NCBI GenBank assembly: GCA_017404785.1
Contig: JAFRBQ010000017.1
Location: 1 to 64,000 of the forward strand
DNA: 64,000 bases
Direction: 5' to 3'
Origin: Erysipelotrichaceae bacterium
GTDB lineage: Bacteria; Bacillota_I; Bacilli_A; Erysipelotrichales; Erysipelotrichaceae
Under the pieces are notes generated by a model that had not been told where the DNA came from, searched no databases, and saw only the letters and a program-made list of their open reading frames with translations. Within the stretch, counting starts at the first letter, position 1; each line of letters starts with the position of its first letter. This document shows, piece after piece, positions 16,700 to 25,285 of this stretch. The position numbers were made by a program, and so were the translations under genes.

Positions 16700-16709
16700 T
16701 TTTTTTCAT
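16700..16709 (-). other. A7 tract after a start codon, frame-switching lipoprotein leader
   Basis: ATG (16709-16707) followed by A7. Six A would give MKKLFALILAS...NLPGCS, a textbook lipobox signal in frame with the aldose epimerase; seven A put the ATG out of frame, and the epimerase frame has TGA immediately before it. A promoter -10 TATAAT (16752-16757) lies just upstream. Confidence 0.6.
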
Positions 16710-16751
16710 TTTCCGACTTCTTTTTTTCATAAATGCTTTCCATTACTTCAC

Positions 16752-16757
16752 ATTATA
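16752..16757 (-). promoter_or_regulatory. -10 box of the aldose epimerase/nitroreductase unit
   Basis: Minus-strand TATAAT 42 nt upstream of the ATG 16709, between the ABC exporter stop (16778) and the epimerase leader. Confidence 0.5.
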
Positions 16758-16777
16758 ATATCAAACACTGTATCCGA

Positions 16778-18520
16778 CTAAAGCAGCGTTCTGTTTTCAT
16801 AATCAACGAATTGTGAATTGTAAAGGTTCTTATAGACTCCGTTTTCGATCTCCACGAGCTGATCGTGACTGCCCTGTTCGATGATCTTGCCGTTAAAGAC
16901 GACGAGGATCTCATCCGCATTTCTGATCGTTGAAAGGCGATGTGCGACAACGATCGTTGTACGGCCATCCTTGAGGGAATTAAGAGCTTCCTGGATCAGG
17001 TTCTCGGTGACGTTGTCCAGGGCACTGGTCGCTTCATCAAGGATGAGGATCGGCGGATTCTTCAGGAAAACTCTGGCGATCGAAAGACGCTGTTTCTGAC
17101 CACCGGAAAGTCTTATGCCTCTTTCACCGATCTGTGTATCGAAACCGTCCGGTAAAGAGATGATGTAGTCATAGATATTGGCCTTCTTTGCGGCTTCGAT
17201 GATCTCTTCCTCACTAGCATCCCTGCGGCCATAGGCAATATTGTCATAGAAGGAACCGGAGAACAGGAAGACATCCTGCTGAACGATACCGATGTTTTCT
17301 CTCAGTGATTCCATCCTGATATCTTCGATATCGATTCCGTTGATGCTGATCTTTCCGGAATCCGCATGATAGAAACGCGGCAGCAGATGACAGATCGTGG
17401 TCTTGCCGCCGCCTGATGGTCCGACAAGGGCGATCGTCTTTCCTTCAGGAACGCTGAAGGAGATATTCTTCAGTATCTCACGGGACTCTTCACTATCATA
17501 TGAGAAGCTGACATCATCAAAGACGATGTCGCCGTTGAGTCTCTTGTAGGATCTGGCGTTTTCGCGATCCTCTTCGATCGGCTGATCAAGGATCTCACAG
17601 AATCTTTCAAAACCGGTAACGCCATCATTGAACTGTTCCATCCAGTTGATCAGCTGTAAAATAGGATTGGTAAAAAACGAGATCGAAACGATAAATGTCG
17701 AATAGTCACCGAAAGTGATCAGGCCATTATACAGAAAGATGCCTCCGGAGATCAGACATACGACATTGAAGACATCGGTGACAAAGACCGTCGAGGCATG
17801 CTGAATGGCCATGGTGAAAAACTGACCCATCTTGGCTTCGATGAAGCTCTTGTTGCTCTTTTCAAACTTGTTCATCTCCACGTCGATGTTGTTGAAAGCC
17901 TTAGTGATCCTGATGCCAGAAACCGAAGAGTTGACATCGCCATTGATCCTTGCAATAGAACGGCGGGCTTTCCTTGAAGATTCCAGGTGTTTCTTTCTGA
18001 CAAAGGCCGTTATAAGAAGCAGTAAAGGCGAACAGGAGAAGATTATCAGTGCCAGTTTGAGGTTGATGCTGGAAAGATAAAACAGCGCAAAGATCAAAGA
18101 AAAAGATGTCATGGCCAGAGTTTCCGGTCCATGATGCGCCAGTTCAGATATCTCCTGGAGGTCGGAAGTGATACGGGACATGATCACACCGGTCTCGTTA
18201 TTGTCAAAATAGGAAAAAGGCAGTTTTTCCAGTTTCGCAAACAGTTGTTTGCGCATATCCGCCTGCATGCATGTACCGACCAGATGGCCATAGTAATCCA
18301 GGCAGTACTTCATGATCATCTTTATGACATAGCAGCCAAGCAGGATCAGACCCCATCTGATGATCAGGTCAAACTTCTGATTGGGTATAAAATCATTCAA
18401 CATTTTTCTGGTGATGATCGGATACATGATGCCGATCACGGAACCGCCTAAGGCACAGAACATGACAAAAGTGAACGTTCCGATATAAGGTTTATAGTAG
18501 GATAGAAATCTTTTAAACAT
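16778..18520 (-). CDS. ABC exporter, fused permease-ATPase
   Basis: About 580 residues: six membrane helices (about 1-320) followed by the nucleotide-binding domain with Walker A GPSGGGKTT, signature LSGGQKQR, Walker B ILILDEATSALD and switch VVAHRLSTI. This is the MsbA/MdlB/LmrA-type half-transporter, functioning as a dimer for lipid, drug or peptide export; substrate unknown. ATG 18520 (MFKRFLSYYKPY) is preferred over 18529, because the minus-strand -10 TAGAAT (18528-18533, with upstream TG) overlaps that earlier codon. The -10 ends 7 nt before 18520, so the message is probably leaderless. Confidence 0.9.
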   Translation of the reverse strand: MFKRFLSYYKPYIGTFTFVMFCALGGSVIGIMYPIITRKMLNDFIPNQKFDLIIRWGLILLGCYVIKMIMKYCLDYYGHLVGTCMQADMRKQLFAKLEKLPFSYFDNNETGVIMSRITSDLQEISELAHHGPETLAMTSFSLIFALFYLSSINLKLALIIFSCSPLLLLITAFVRKKHLESSRKARRSIARINGDVNSSVSGIRITKAFNNIDVEMNKFEKSNKSFIEAKMGQFFTMAIQHASTVFVTDVFNVVCLISGGIFLYNGLITFGDYSTFIVSISFFTNPILQLINWMEQFNDGVTGFERFCEILDQPIEEDRENARSYKRLNGDIVFDDVSFSYDSEESREILKNISFSVPEGKTIALVGPSGGGKTTICHLLPRFYHADSGKISINGIDIEDIRMESLRENIGIVQQDVFLFSGSFYDNIAYGRRDASEEEIIEAAKKANIYDYIISLPDGFDTQIGERGIRLSGGQKQRLSIARVFLKNPPILILDEATSALDNVTENLIQEALNSLKDGRTTIVVAHRLSTIRNADEILVVFNGKIIEQGSHDQLVEIENGVYKNLYNSQFVDYENRTLL

Positions 18521-18536
18521 CAAAGTCATTCTAGCA

Positions 18537-18561
18537 TAAAAAAGCCACCCTCAGGCAGCTT
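18537..18561 (-). terminator. terminator of the ATC-hydrolase/LIV/UroD operon
   Basis: AAGCTGCC-TGAG-GGTGGCTT folds as an 8-bp stem (two G-T pairs) followed by TTTTTT. The operon's last stop codon TGA is in the loop. Confidence 0.75.
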
Positions 18562-19540
18562 GTAATTCATCAGCAGTTTCTTTTATGTAACTTAAGGCCT
18601 CCGGATCAAGCGGATAGCGGATGACACAGCCTGGTGCAAGGATGTGTTTCCTCTTTTCAAATACTCTCAGGCACTCTTCGATCTGGAAACGGATCCTGTC
18701 AAAATTGCGCTCCGTTATATCTCTGCGGTCAAGTCCACCCATCACGCACTTGCCGGCAGCCTTGGCCTCTTCAAGACCAGGAAGAGATTCCCAGGCATGC
18801 CAGTTGAAGATATCGACAGGATAGTCTTTCAGGATATCGAACATGATATTGGTGCCGTGGCAGTGAATCGTATCGCACATGCCGATACTTGTACTCAGGA
18901 TCTGGCGGTCATAGAACTCACCGAATTCTCTGAATGTTTTTTCGTCGGTCACATCAAAGCTCGACATCTGCGAGGCAAAGAAAATTCCGTCCGCTCCTGA
19001 AATATTGACTTTCCTGACCAGTTCAACAGTCAGATCGGTAATGATCTGCAATGCTTCGTGGATCGCTTTGGTCTCTCCTGTTTTGATATAATCCAGGATC
19101 CTGTTTCCGCACAGTTTGTTTATCGTCGTGAACGGAGAAAAGACAGTAAAGATGACCGGAACATTTTCATTTTTTGTTTTTTCCAGAAGCAGTTTCAGCA
19201 TGTACAGTTCACGCTGAATAGCCTTGCACTCATCGATATTCATCGGTCTGATCTTCTTGAAATCGTCAATTGAATTGATCGGTGTACTGATCAGAGTAGC
19301 AACACCGCCCTTTTCGATCTGTGAATAATCTATTTCACAGCCAAAATCCTCGATCGCATACATGCCGTTGTTCATGGTCTTGATCAGATCGGTATCGTAA
19401 GTCTTGAAGAATTCAAAAGTCTTTTCTGCAAGTTTTTCAGGATCCATATCGATACCGGGCAGATGTGTCCAGATCGCATAAGGAAGTCTGTCGGTCTTTT
19501 CGCCTCTTACGGCCGCATAGATTCTTTCCTTCTTGTTCAA
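18551..19540 (-). CDS. uroporphyrinogen decarboxylase-family methyltransferase-like protein (copy 2)
   Basis: A 329-residue TIM-barrel protein of the UroD superfamily. Operon context makes it a MtaA/MtbA-like corrinoid or thiol methyltransferase relative rather than a haem enzyme. The zinc-site regions are IHCHGTN and APGCVI; MtaA-type enzymes use His-x-Cys...Cys, and here the second ligand position aligns with His while the last Cys is kept. Last gene of the operon; its start is 4 nt after the desulfidase gene and its stop lies in the terminator loop. It is a distant paralogue of the UroD-family gene at 20800-21858. No corrinoid protein is encoded nearby, so the methyl acceptor is unknown. 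Confidence 0.8.
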   Translation of the reverse strand: MNKKERIYAAVRGEKTDRLPYAIWTHLPGIDMDPEKLAEKTFEFFKTYDTDLIKTMNNGMYAIEDFGCEIDYSQIEKGGVATLISTPINSIDDFKKIRPMNIDECKAIQRELYMLKLLLEKTKNENVPVIFTVFSPFTTINKLCGNRILDYIKTGETKAIHEALQIITDLTVELVRKVNISGADGIFFASQMSSFDVTDEKTFREFGEFYDRQILSTSIGMCDTIHCHGTNIMFDILKDYPVDIFNWHAWESLPGLEEAKAAGKCVMGGLDRRDITERNFDRIRFQIEECLRVFEKRKHILAPGCVIRYPLDPEALSYIKETADELQAA

Positions 19541-19544
19541 CTTC

Positions 19545-20813
19545 TTAGTCCTCCATCATGATATTTAGTATTTCGACATCGGTCTTTGCCATGCCTTTGG
19601 CTGCCATGCGGCCATAGGCCTCAATGGTTTTTTCGATATCTTTTTTGACCATGCCTTCGCCATTCCGGTAGACATGTCTGTTCAGAGCCATATCAACAGC
19701 CATCAGGGCTGTTTCAACAGATATTGAGATCTTGCCTGCACAGGAACTCTTGGCTCCATCGCAGACCATTCCGCCTGCTGTTGCAATGGTATTGGTGATA
19801 ACATCGCAGATCTCTTCATAAGTGCCGCCCTTGAGCCAGCATATTCCGCATCCGGCACCCGCTGCTGCCGAGACGGCACCACAGTAGGCACTCAGATAAC
19901 CGATATATCTTTTCTGATGCAGAGCGATCAGATTGGCCAGGACAAGAGCTCTGATGAGTTTTTCAGATGATACACCAAGTTCTTTGGCATACTCGATAAC
20001 CGGAAGCGAGACAGTCATGCCCTGGTTGCCACTGCCCGAATTGATGACGACAGCCATTGGACAGCCGTTCATTCTGGCATCGGAACCGGCAGCTGCTGCT
20101 GCCCTGGCTCTAAGTCTCACATTGCAATCGCCACAGCTGATCAAAGTCTTGCCTACTTCTTCACCCCAGCCGCCCTGCAATCCTTTCTCTGAGATCGCTG
20201 TATTGTCTTTTATCTGCATCTCAATGACTTCTTTTACATCATCAAGGTCGACAGTTTCAGCGTATTCCAGGATATCCTTGACATTCATCAGGGATTTATT
20301 GGCATTCTCTTTAAACTGTAAACACTCCTTGGAAAGAAGGATGGTATCATTCCTCTTGATCAGAGTGAAATGAGAATGCGTCTGCTGGATTTCGACAGTT
20401 GCCTTGTCTTTTCCCTTATATGCTTCGATCCTGATGTAAAGAGTCGGAACATCCTGAGCCAGATGCACTTTGACTTTTATTTCCTGAAGATGTTTCTTAA
20501 GGGCATCTCTTTGCTCATCACTGACCTTGGAAATGACCTGCAGTCCAACATCCGGATCGCCTGCGCTCATGCCTAAAACAACGGCAGTATCGATTCCTCT
20601 GATACCTCCGGAATTAGGCACGACGACCGCTTTGACATTCTTGATGATGTTTCCCGAGCAGTAAACATCTGCTTTTTCAGGCAGACTGCCGAGAACCTGT
20701 GCCGCCTTCGCTCCGGCTAAAGCCAGGGCGATCGGCTCCGTACAGCCTGTAGCTTCCTGAAGCTCTTCTTCAAGGATCTTCTTATAAGCATTTTTTATTC
20801 TAGAGTCCAGCAT
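19545..20813 (-). CDS. L-cysteine desulfidase / serine dehydratase-alpha-like protein (CyuA/UPF0597)
   Basis: A ~422-residue cytosolic Fe-S enzyme family that converts L-cysteine to pyruvate, sulfide and ammonia. The family's motif EEELQEATGCTEPIALAL near the N-terminus carries the first cluster/active-site Cys, and GAGCGICWLKGG and MVCDGAKSSCAGK near 330-375 carry the remaining Cys residues. ATG 20813 (MLDSRIKNAY) is preferred to 20843: GGAGGAGGG sits 9 nt upstream and the overlap with the preceding UroD-family gene is 14 nt. Being flanked by two UroD-family genes within one operon suggests that released cysteine or a thiol intermediate is degraded here. Confidence 0.87.
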   Translation of the reverse strand: MLDSRIKNAYKKILEEELQEATGCTEPIALALAGAKAAQVLGSLPEKADVYCSGNIIKNVKAVVVPNSGGIRGIDTAVVLGMSAGDPDVGLQVISKVSDEQRDALKKHLQEIKVKVHLAQDVPTLYIRIEAYKGKDKATVEIQQTHSHFTLIKRNDTILLSKECLQFKENANKSLMNVKDILEYAETVDLDDVKEVIEMQIKDNTAISEKGLQGGWGEEVGKTLISCGDCNVRLRARAAAAAGSDARMNGCPMAVVINSGSGNQGMTVSLPVIEYAKELGVSSEKLIRALVLANLIALHQKRYIGYLSAYCGAVSAAAGAGCGICWLKGGTYEEICDVITNTIATAGGMVCDGAKSSCAGKISISVETALMAVDMALNRHVYRNGEGMVKKDIEKTIEAYGRMAAKGMAKTDVEILNIMMED

Positions 20814-21858
20814 CGACAATGCCCTCCTCCATGACGACTTCATTCATCAGCGTGAAGACATATCTGTCGACATCCATCGGCAATGCGCAACCCGGCGCAA
20901 AGACGACGCGCTTGTCTGAACTCTGATCGATGACGGTTCTTAATCTCTTGCGGAAGAATTCCTTGAGCTGTTCACGGTCATTGTTTTCGTTATAGTAATC
21001 ATAATGTCTGGCCAGACCGGTGATCAGGATCTTGTCGCTCATGGCTCTAACTTCTTCAACTGAAGAGATCGTATCGGAATCAAGTCCCGGTACGCAGTTC
21101 TCCCAGCTGAAAGCCTGAACGTCATAATCCAGACACTTGTCAAACATCAGATTGTTTTCCCCATGCACATGCAGGATGTTGAACCAGGTCTTATCTTTTA
21201 TATAAGAGAGGATCTCCTTGTCATAAGGTGCACAGAATTCATCATACAGTTCGTCGGTTATGACATTCCTGGAAGCGTACTGATTCGCAAAGAAGATGCC
21301 ATCGATATGTGCTTCATCCGTAAGCATATCCAGATAGTTTCTGGTGCTTTCAACTATTTTTTCCAGTGCCTTATGAACTTCCTTTTTATGTTCCTTCATC
21401 AAAGACAGAGTCTTCTCGTTGGTTCCGCGGCTCATCAGCTCCTGCAGAGTCGTCAAAGGAGTGAAGACAGTCGAAATGACCGGTTTTTCATCCTTGTAGT
21501 GTTCGACCAGGTTTTTTGCGACTGCCGTTTCTCTGATAAAGACAGGATTGTCCTTGCCCAGGATCGGCAGATCGTTCAAAGTCTCAAGATCTACGATCGG
21601 ATATCTGTTGATGACACCATACCAGTGAGTAAGATCCTTTGACAGAGTGATATCGCCACCCCATGCCTCAGGCGGATAATGTCCGGTGGACATGATCTTG
21701 ATGAAATCCCAGTTACAGTACTCCGTTACATAGATGGTCGCTCTAGTCATATCTTTGACATTGTGATCGACCATCGGCATATGTACCCAGCCACTGACAC
21801 CGATCCTGTCAAACGGTTCATGAGCGATCATAGCTTTAAAACGCTGTCTGCTGTTCAT
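20800..21858 (-). CDS. uroporphyrinogen decarboxylase-family methyltransferase-like protein (copy 1)
   Basis: A 352-residue UroD-superfamily TIM barrel. It shares layout with the gene at 18551-19540 (MNSRQRFKAMIAHEPFDR start, FFANQYASR, LHVHGENN, FAPGCALP), including the His-x-His...Cys metal-site pattern in place of His-x-Cys...Cys. It begins 4 nt after the LivF-type ATPase stop and overlaps the desulfidase gene. Two non-identical paralogues in one operon may form a heterodimer or handle different methyl donors and acceptors (inference). Not the haem-pathway HemE: the N-terminal substrate motif of that enzyme is absent. Confidence 0.8.
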   Translation of the reverse strand: MNSRQRFKAMIAHEPFDRIGVSGWVHMPMVDHNVKDMTRATIYVTEYCNWDFIKIMSTGHYPPEAWGGDITLSKDLTHWYGVINRYPIVDLETLNDLPILGKDNPVFIRETAVAKNLVEHYKDEKPVISTVFTPLTTLQELMSRGTNEKTLSLMKEHKKEVHKALEKIVESTRNYLDMLTDEAHIDGIFFANQYASRNVITDELYDEFCAPYDKEILSYIKDKTWFNILHVHGENNLMFDKCLDYDVQAFSWENCVPGLDSDTISSVEEVRAMSDKILITGLARHYDYYNENNDREQLKEFFRKRLRTVIDQSSDKRVVFAPGCALPMDVDRYVFTLMNEVVMEEGIVDAGL

Positions 21859-21861
21859 GAT

Positions 21862-22566
21862 TTATCCTCCGAGATAACTCTTGATGATCACGTCGTTATT
21901 GAGCAGTTCTTCACCTGTTCCTTCGATCGTTATCTCACCTGTTTCCAGAGCATAGGCACGATCGGAGATCTCCAGAGCTGCCATGGCATTCTGTTCAACA
22001 AGCAGGATCGTCGTGCCCTGATGGTTTATCTCATTGATCAGATCAAAGATCTGTTCAACCAGGATCGGGCTAAGACCCAGAGATGGCTCATCCAGCATCA
22101 GGATCTTCGGTTCAGACATCAGAGCTCTGCCAATCGCCAGCATCTGCTGCTCGCCGCCGGAAAGTGTACCGGCCAGCTGCTTCTGTCGGTCTTTGATCTG
22201 CGGGAACAGTTCAAAGACTTTCTCATAGTTGCGTTTATTGAGTTCCTTGTCAAATACGGTATAGGCACCCATCAAGAGGTTTTCTTCAACAGTGAACTTC
22301 GGGAAGATCTGTCTTCCTTCAGGACACAGGATGATACCCTTTTTAACTCTGTCACGCGGAGCGAGCTTGGTGATATCTTCACCTTCAAAGATGATCTCGC
22401 CTGCATTCGGTTTTAAAGTTCCGGCCAGCGTATTCATGAGTGTGGATTTTCCAGCACCGTTGGCACCGATGAAGGCCAGGATCTCGCCCTTGTCAACATG
22501 GAAAGAGACGCCTCTTAAAGCCTTGATATTACCATAATAGGTATGCAGATTATTTACTTGCAGCAT
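21862..22566 (-). CDS. livF: branched-chain amino acid-type ABC transporter ATPase (LivF)
   Basis: A 234-residue nucleotide-binding subunit: Walker A GANGAGKST, signature LSGGEQQM, Walker B ILMLDEPSLGLSP, switch LLVEQNA. The LPPEGRQIFP-like motif (LCPEGRQIFPKF) is typical of LivF. ATG 22566 (MLQVNNLHTYYG) is the family-standard start and overlaps the LivG stop; the longer frame to 22656 lies inside livG. It pairs with LivG on the LivHM permease. Confidence 0.93.
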   Translation of the reverse strand: MLQVNNLHTYYGNIKALRGVSFHVDKGEILAFIGANGAGKSTLMNTLAGTLKPNAGEIIFEGEDITKLAPRDRVKKGIILCPEGRQIFPKFTVEENLLMGAYTVFDKELNKRNYEKVFELFPQIKDRQKQLAGTLSGGEQQMLAIGRALMSEPKILMLDEPSLGLSPILVEQIFDLINEINHQGTTILLVEQNAMAALEISDRAYALETGEITIEGTGEELLNNDVIIKSYLGG

Positions 22567-23332
22567 TGCGTGCTCCTTTCCTGCCCAGATATGCTTCAAT
22601 GACTTCCGGATTGCTCTGAACTTCTTCCGGTCTTCCTTCACAGATCTTGGCACCATGGTTCAATACGACGATCTTGTCAGAGATATCCATGACCAGTTTC
22701 ATATCGTGTTCGATCAACAGGATGCCCTTGACATCTTTAAGCAAGGACTTGATAAACAGACTCAGTTCTCTTTTTTCGACAGGATTCATGCCGGCAGCCG
22801 GCTCATCCAGCAAGAGGATCTTCGGCTGAGCTGCCAGAGCACGTCCGATCTCCAGTTTCCTTTGTTTGCCATAAGGAAGGCTGGTTGAACGGTCGTAGCG
22901 GTATTCGCTCAGATCGACTCTTTGAAGGATCTGACCGACTTCTTCTCTGGCCTTCTTCTCCCAGGAATTCTTCCTGGGATTCGGGAACAGTGAAAGGAAT
23001 GATCCGTATTCGATCCTGTGCTGCATGCCGATCAGAACGTTGTCTTCAACAGTCATGTTGGAGAAAAGCCTGATGTTCTGGAAGGTACGGCTCAGGCCCT
23101 TTTCAACGACGACATCTGTCGGATTTCCGGTGATGTCTTCACCATCAAGGATCACCTGTCCTTCGTTCGGTGTATAGAAACCGGTCAAAAGGTTGATTAC
23201 AGTCGTCTTGCCGGCACCGTTAGGTCCGATCAGAGAAGTGACCTGTCCCTCTTCCATGGTGAAACTCAGATTATCGACAGCGACTAGTCCGCCAAAGCGG
23301 ATCGTCAGATCTTTTACTTCAAGTAATGACAT
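22550..23332 (-). CDS. livG: branched-chain amino acid-type ABC transporter ATPase (LivG)
   Basis: A 260-residue nucleotide-binding subunit starting MSLLEVKDLTIRFGG. Walker A GPNGAGKTT, the LivG-typical GLSRTFQNIRLF, the LPYGKQRKLEIGRAL signature region (the ABC signature Ser/Gly motif reads LPYGKQR, usual for LivG), Walker B ILLLDEPAAGMNP, switch LLIEHDM. The start lies 2 nt after the LivM stop; the end overlaps livF. Confidence 0.93.
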   Translation of the reverse strand: MSLLEVKDLTIRFGGLVAVDNLSFTMEEGQVTSLIGPNGAGKTTVINLLTGFYTPNEGQVILDGEDITGNPTDVVVEKGLSRTFQNIRLFSNMTVEDNVLIGMQHRIEYGSFLSLFPNPRKNSWEKKAREEVGQILQRVDLSEYRYDRSTSLPYGKQRKLEIGRALAAQPKILLLDEPAAGMNPVEKRELSLFIKSLLKDVKGILLIEHDMKLVMDISDKIVVLNHGAKICEGRPEEVQSNPEVIEAYLGRKGARNAASK

Positions 23333-23334
23333 AA

Positions 23335-24324
23335 TTACACCTCCTGATCTGCTGTCTTCCTGTGCAGCAGTCTGGCGAAGAATTTCTGAACGCTCTGTTT
23401 AAGCTTGAGGCCAGGGATGGAGTGGTTCAGCCACATGACTATGACAAGCACCATACCATAGGCGATCATTCGATATTTGAACAGGAATTCGAACCTTCTC
23501 AGATATTCTGGCAGGATCGTCAGGAAAAGCGAACCGATCAATGTACCGGTGAAATTGCCCAATCCGCCAACAACGACGATACTGATACAGTTGAAGCTCA
23601 GATTCGCGTTGAAAGTAGCCGGTTCAACATAGGTCATCAGGTGCGCATACAGACTTCCGGCAATACCGGCAATGATGGCCGAGATCGTGAAGACGATGAC
23701 CTTGTTCGGGAAAAGCTTGATGCCCATCGCCTCGGCAGCGATCGAGTCATCTCTCATGGCCTGCAGGTTTCTTCCAAGTTTGGATTCGACCAGCCATTTG
23801 AGGAATATATAAGTCAGGATGACAAAGATCAGCGCAAAATAGAAGAACTGGATCTTCGTCTTGAAACGATATCCGAATAAAGTGATGTTAGGGATTCCAA
23901 CGATACCCATCTGTCCTAAAGTTACCGGATCCCAGTTTCTGATGATCAGGTTGACGATCTCCGCAAAAGAGAGCGTGATGATCGTAACATAACGTCCAGT
24001 GATCCTTGACATCGGAAGTGCCAGCAGCAAGCCAGCCAATCCGGTGATCAGAATGACAAATATGAAGTTGGTGGAATAATCCCAGCCAAAGTGATACCAC
24101 AGACATGCTGTCGTATAGGCACCGATACTGTAGAAAGCCGCATGACCAAAGGACACCGTTCCGCCGATACCCATCAGAAGGTTCAGCGACATGGCGAAGA
24201 TCATATTCAGCTCACAGCTGATAAGAACTCTGAGCTGGTATGGGTCAGTAACAAAAGGTGCAACAGCCATGCCGGCCATGATGATGATGAAAATGATTGT
24301 TCTTGTGTCGAGATACTTTTTCAT
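23335..24324 (-). CDS. livM: branched-chain amino acid-type ABC permease (LivM)
   Basis: A 329-residue permease with about eight to ten membrane segments and the LivM motif LNLLMGIGGTVSFGHAAFYSIGAY. The EAMGIKLFPNKVIVF loop carries the EAA-like ATPase contact. It lies between livH (3 nt gap) and livG and forms the translocation pore with LivH. Confidence 0.93.
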   Translation of the reverse strand: MKKYLDTRTIIFIIIMAGMAVAPFVTDPYQLRVLISCELNMIFAMSLNLLMGIGGTVSFGHAAFYSIGAYTTACLWYHFGWDYSTNFIFVILITGLAGLLLALPMSRITGRYVTIITLSFAEIVNLIIRNWDPVTLGQMGIVGIPNITLFGYRFKTKIQFFYFALIFVILTYIFLKWLVESKLGRNLQAMRDDSIAAEAMGIKLFPNKVIVFTISAIIAGIAGSLYAHLMTYVEPATFNANLSFNCISIVVVGGLGNFTGTLIGSLFLTILPEYLRRFEFLFKYRMIAYGMVLVIVMWLNHSIPGLKLKQSVQKFFARLLHRKTADQEV

Positions 24325-24327
24325 ACA

Positions 24328-25209
24328 CTACACCTTCTTCTGTTCTTTCTTGCCGAAGATACCGGTCGGCTTGATGATCAATACCAGGATCAGGATACCG
24401 AAGCTGATGAAGTTGGAAGCTGACATCGACCAGTAGCCTGACACCAGGTTCTCGGCGATCGCCAGGATATAGCCACCGACAACGGCACCCTTAAGTTCAC
24501 CGATACCGCCTAAGACCGTTGCGGCAAAGGCTTTGTTTCCGATAGCCGAACCAACGGAAATAGATATTGATTTAAGATACATACAGTAAGCAACACCACT
24601 GACTGCTGCCAGCATTGAACCAACAGCAAAAGAGATACCGATCAGTGTGTTTACCGGCATGCCCATCAGATGGCAGGCTCTGATATTCTGTGACAAGGCT
24701 CTAAGTCCACGTCCGACTCTGTTGTGCTGAGTAAACCAGGACATAAAACCGAGTATGCAAAGTGTTGTCAATATTATGATGATCTGAATGGCACTTGTTC
24801 TGGCACCGAACAGATCTATATATTTACCATCCAGCAGCGTTGGGAACTGCTTGATCTCACTGCCGAATGTTCCCTGACAAATTTGTTCCAGGATCGTCTT
24901 GACACCGATCGAAGATATCAGTGCATAGGTATTGCTGTCACCTTTTTCTCTGATTGGCCTGATAGCGATGATTTCAATGATGTAGCCGATCATGCCGGCC
25001 GCCATTAAAGTCAGAATAAATGTAAGTGCTATGGATGATCCTGTTAAAGATGTATAAAGTGCATAGAAAATAACTGCACTTGTTAAGAATACAGCTGCAT
25101 TTGACATATTGATCAGCTGCAGAATTGAATAGATCAATGAATAGCCTATGGCTGTCAATGCATAAATGGATCCCTGAGATAAGCCATTTACTAATATTTG
25201 CAATAACAT
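24328..25209 (-). CDS. livH: branched-chain amino acid-type ABC permease (LivH)
   Basis: A 293-residue permease with the LivH start VNGLSQGSIYALTAIGYSLIYS and membrane segments throughout; QNIRACHLMGMPVNTLI is the ATPase-contact loop. A potential attenuating hairpin (25225-25263) separates it from the binding-protein gene, which usually allows more binding protein than permease to be made. Confidence 0.93.
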   Translation of the reverse strand: MLLQILVNGLSQGSIYALTAIGYSLIYSILQLINMSNAAVFLTSAVIFYALYTSLTGSSIALTFILTLMAAGMIGYIIEIIAIRPIREKGDSNTYALISSIGVKTILEQICQGTFGSEIKQFPTLLDGKYIDLFGARTSAIQIIIILTTLCILGFMSWFTQHNRVGRGLRALSQNIRACHLMGMPVNTLIGISFAVGSMLAAVSGVAYCMYLKSISISVGSAIGNKAFAATVLGGIGELKGAVVGGYILAIAENLVSGYWSMSASNFISFGILILVLIIKPTGIFGKKEQKKV

Positions 25210-25224
25210 GAGGTTCTCCTTTCA

Positions 25225-25263
25225 AAACGGACTCCACTTCAGAGTCTGAAATGAAGTCCGTTT
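25225..25263 (-). promoter_or_regulatory. intergenic stem-loop between binding-protein and permease genes
   Basis: AAACGGACT (25225-25233) pairs with AGTCCGTTT (25255-25263), with an inner CTTCA/TGAA(G) repeat. The minus-strand 3' side has only TTTT followed by GAAAGGAG, so it is more likely an RNA-stabilising or partially terminating element than a full terminator. Confidence 0.55.
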
Positions 25264-25285
25264 GAGTCAGTAATTATAAGATTGA

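Noticed and set aside
22567..22656. 30-residue N-terminal extension of LivF
   Set aside because: It lies wholly within livG in another frame; the ATPase fold and overlap pattern start at ATG 22566.
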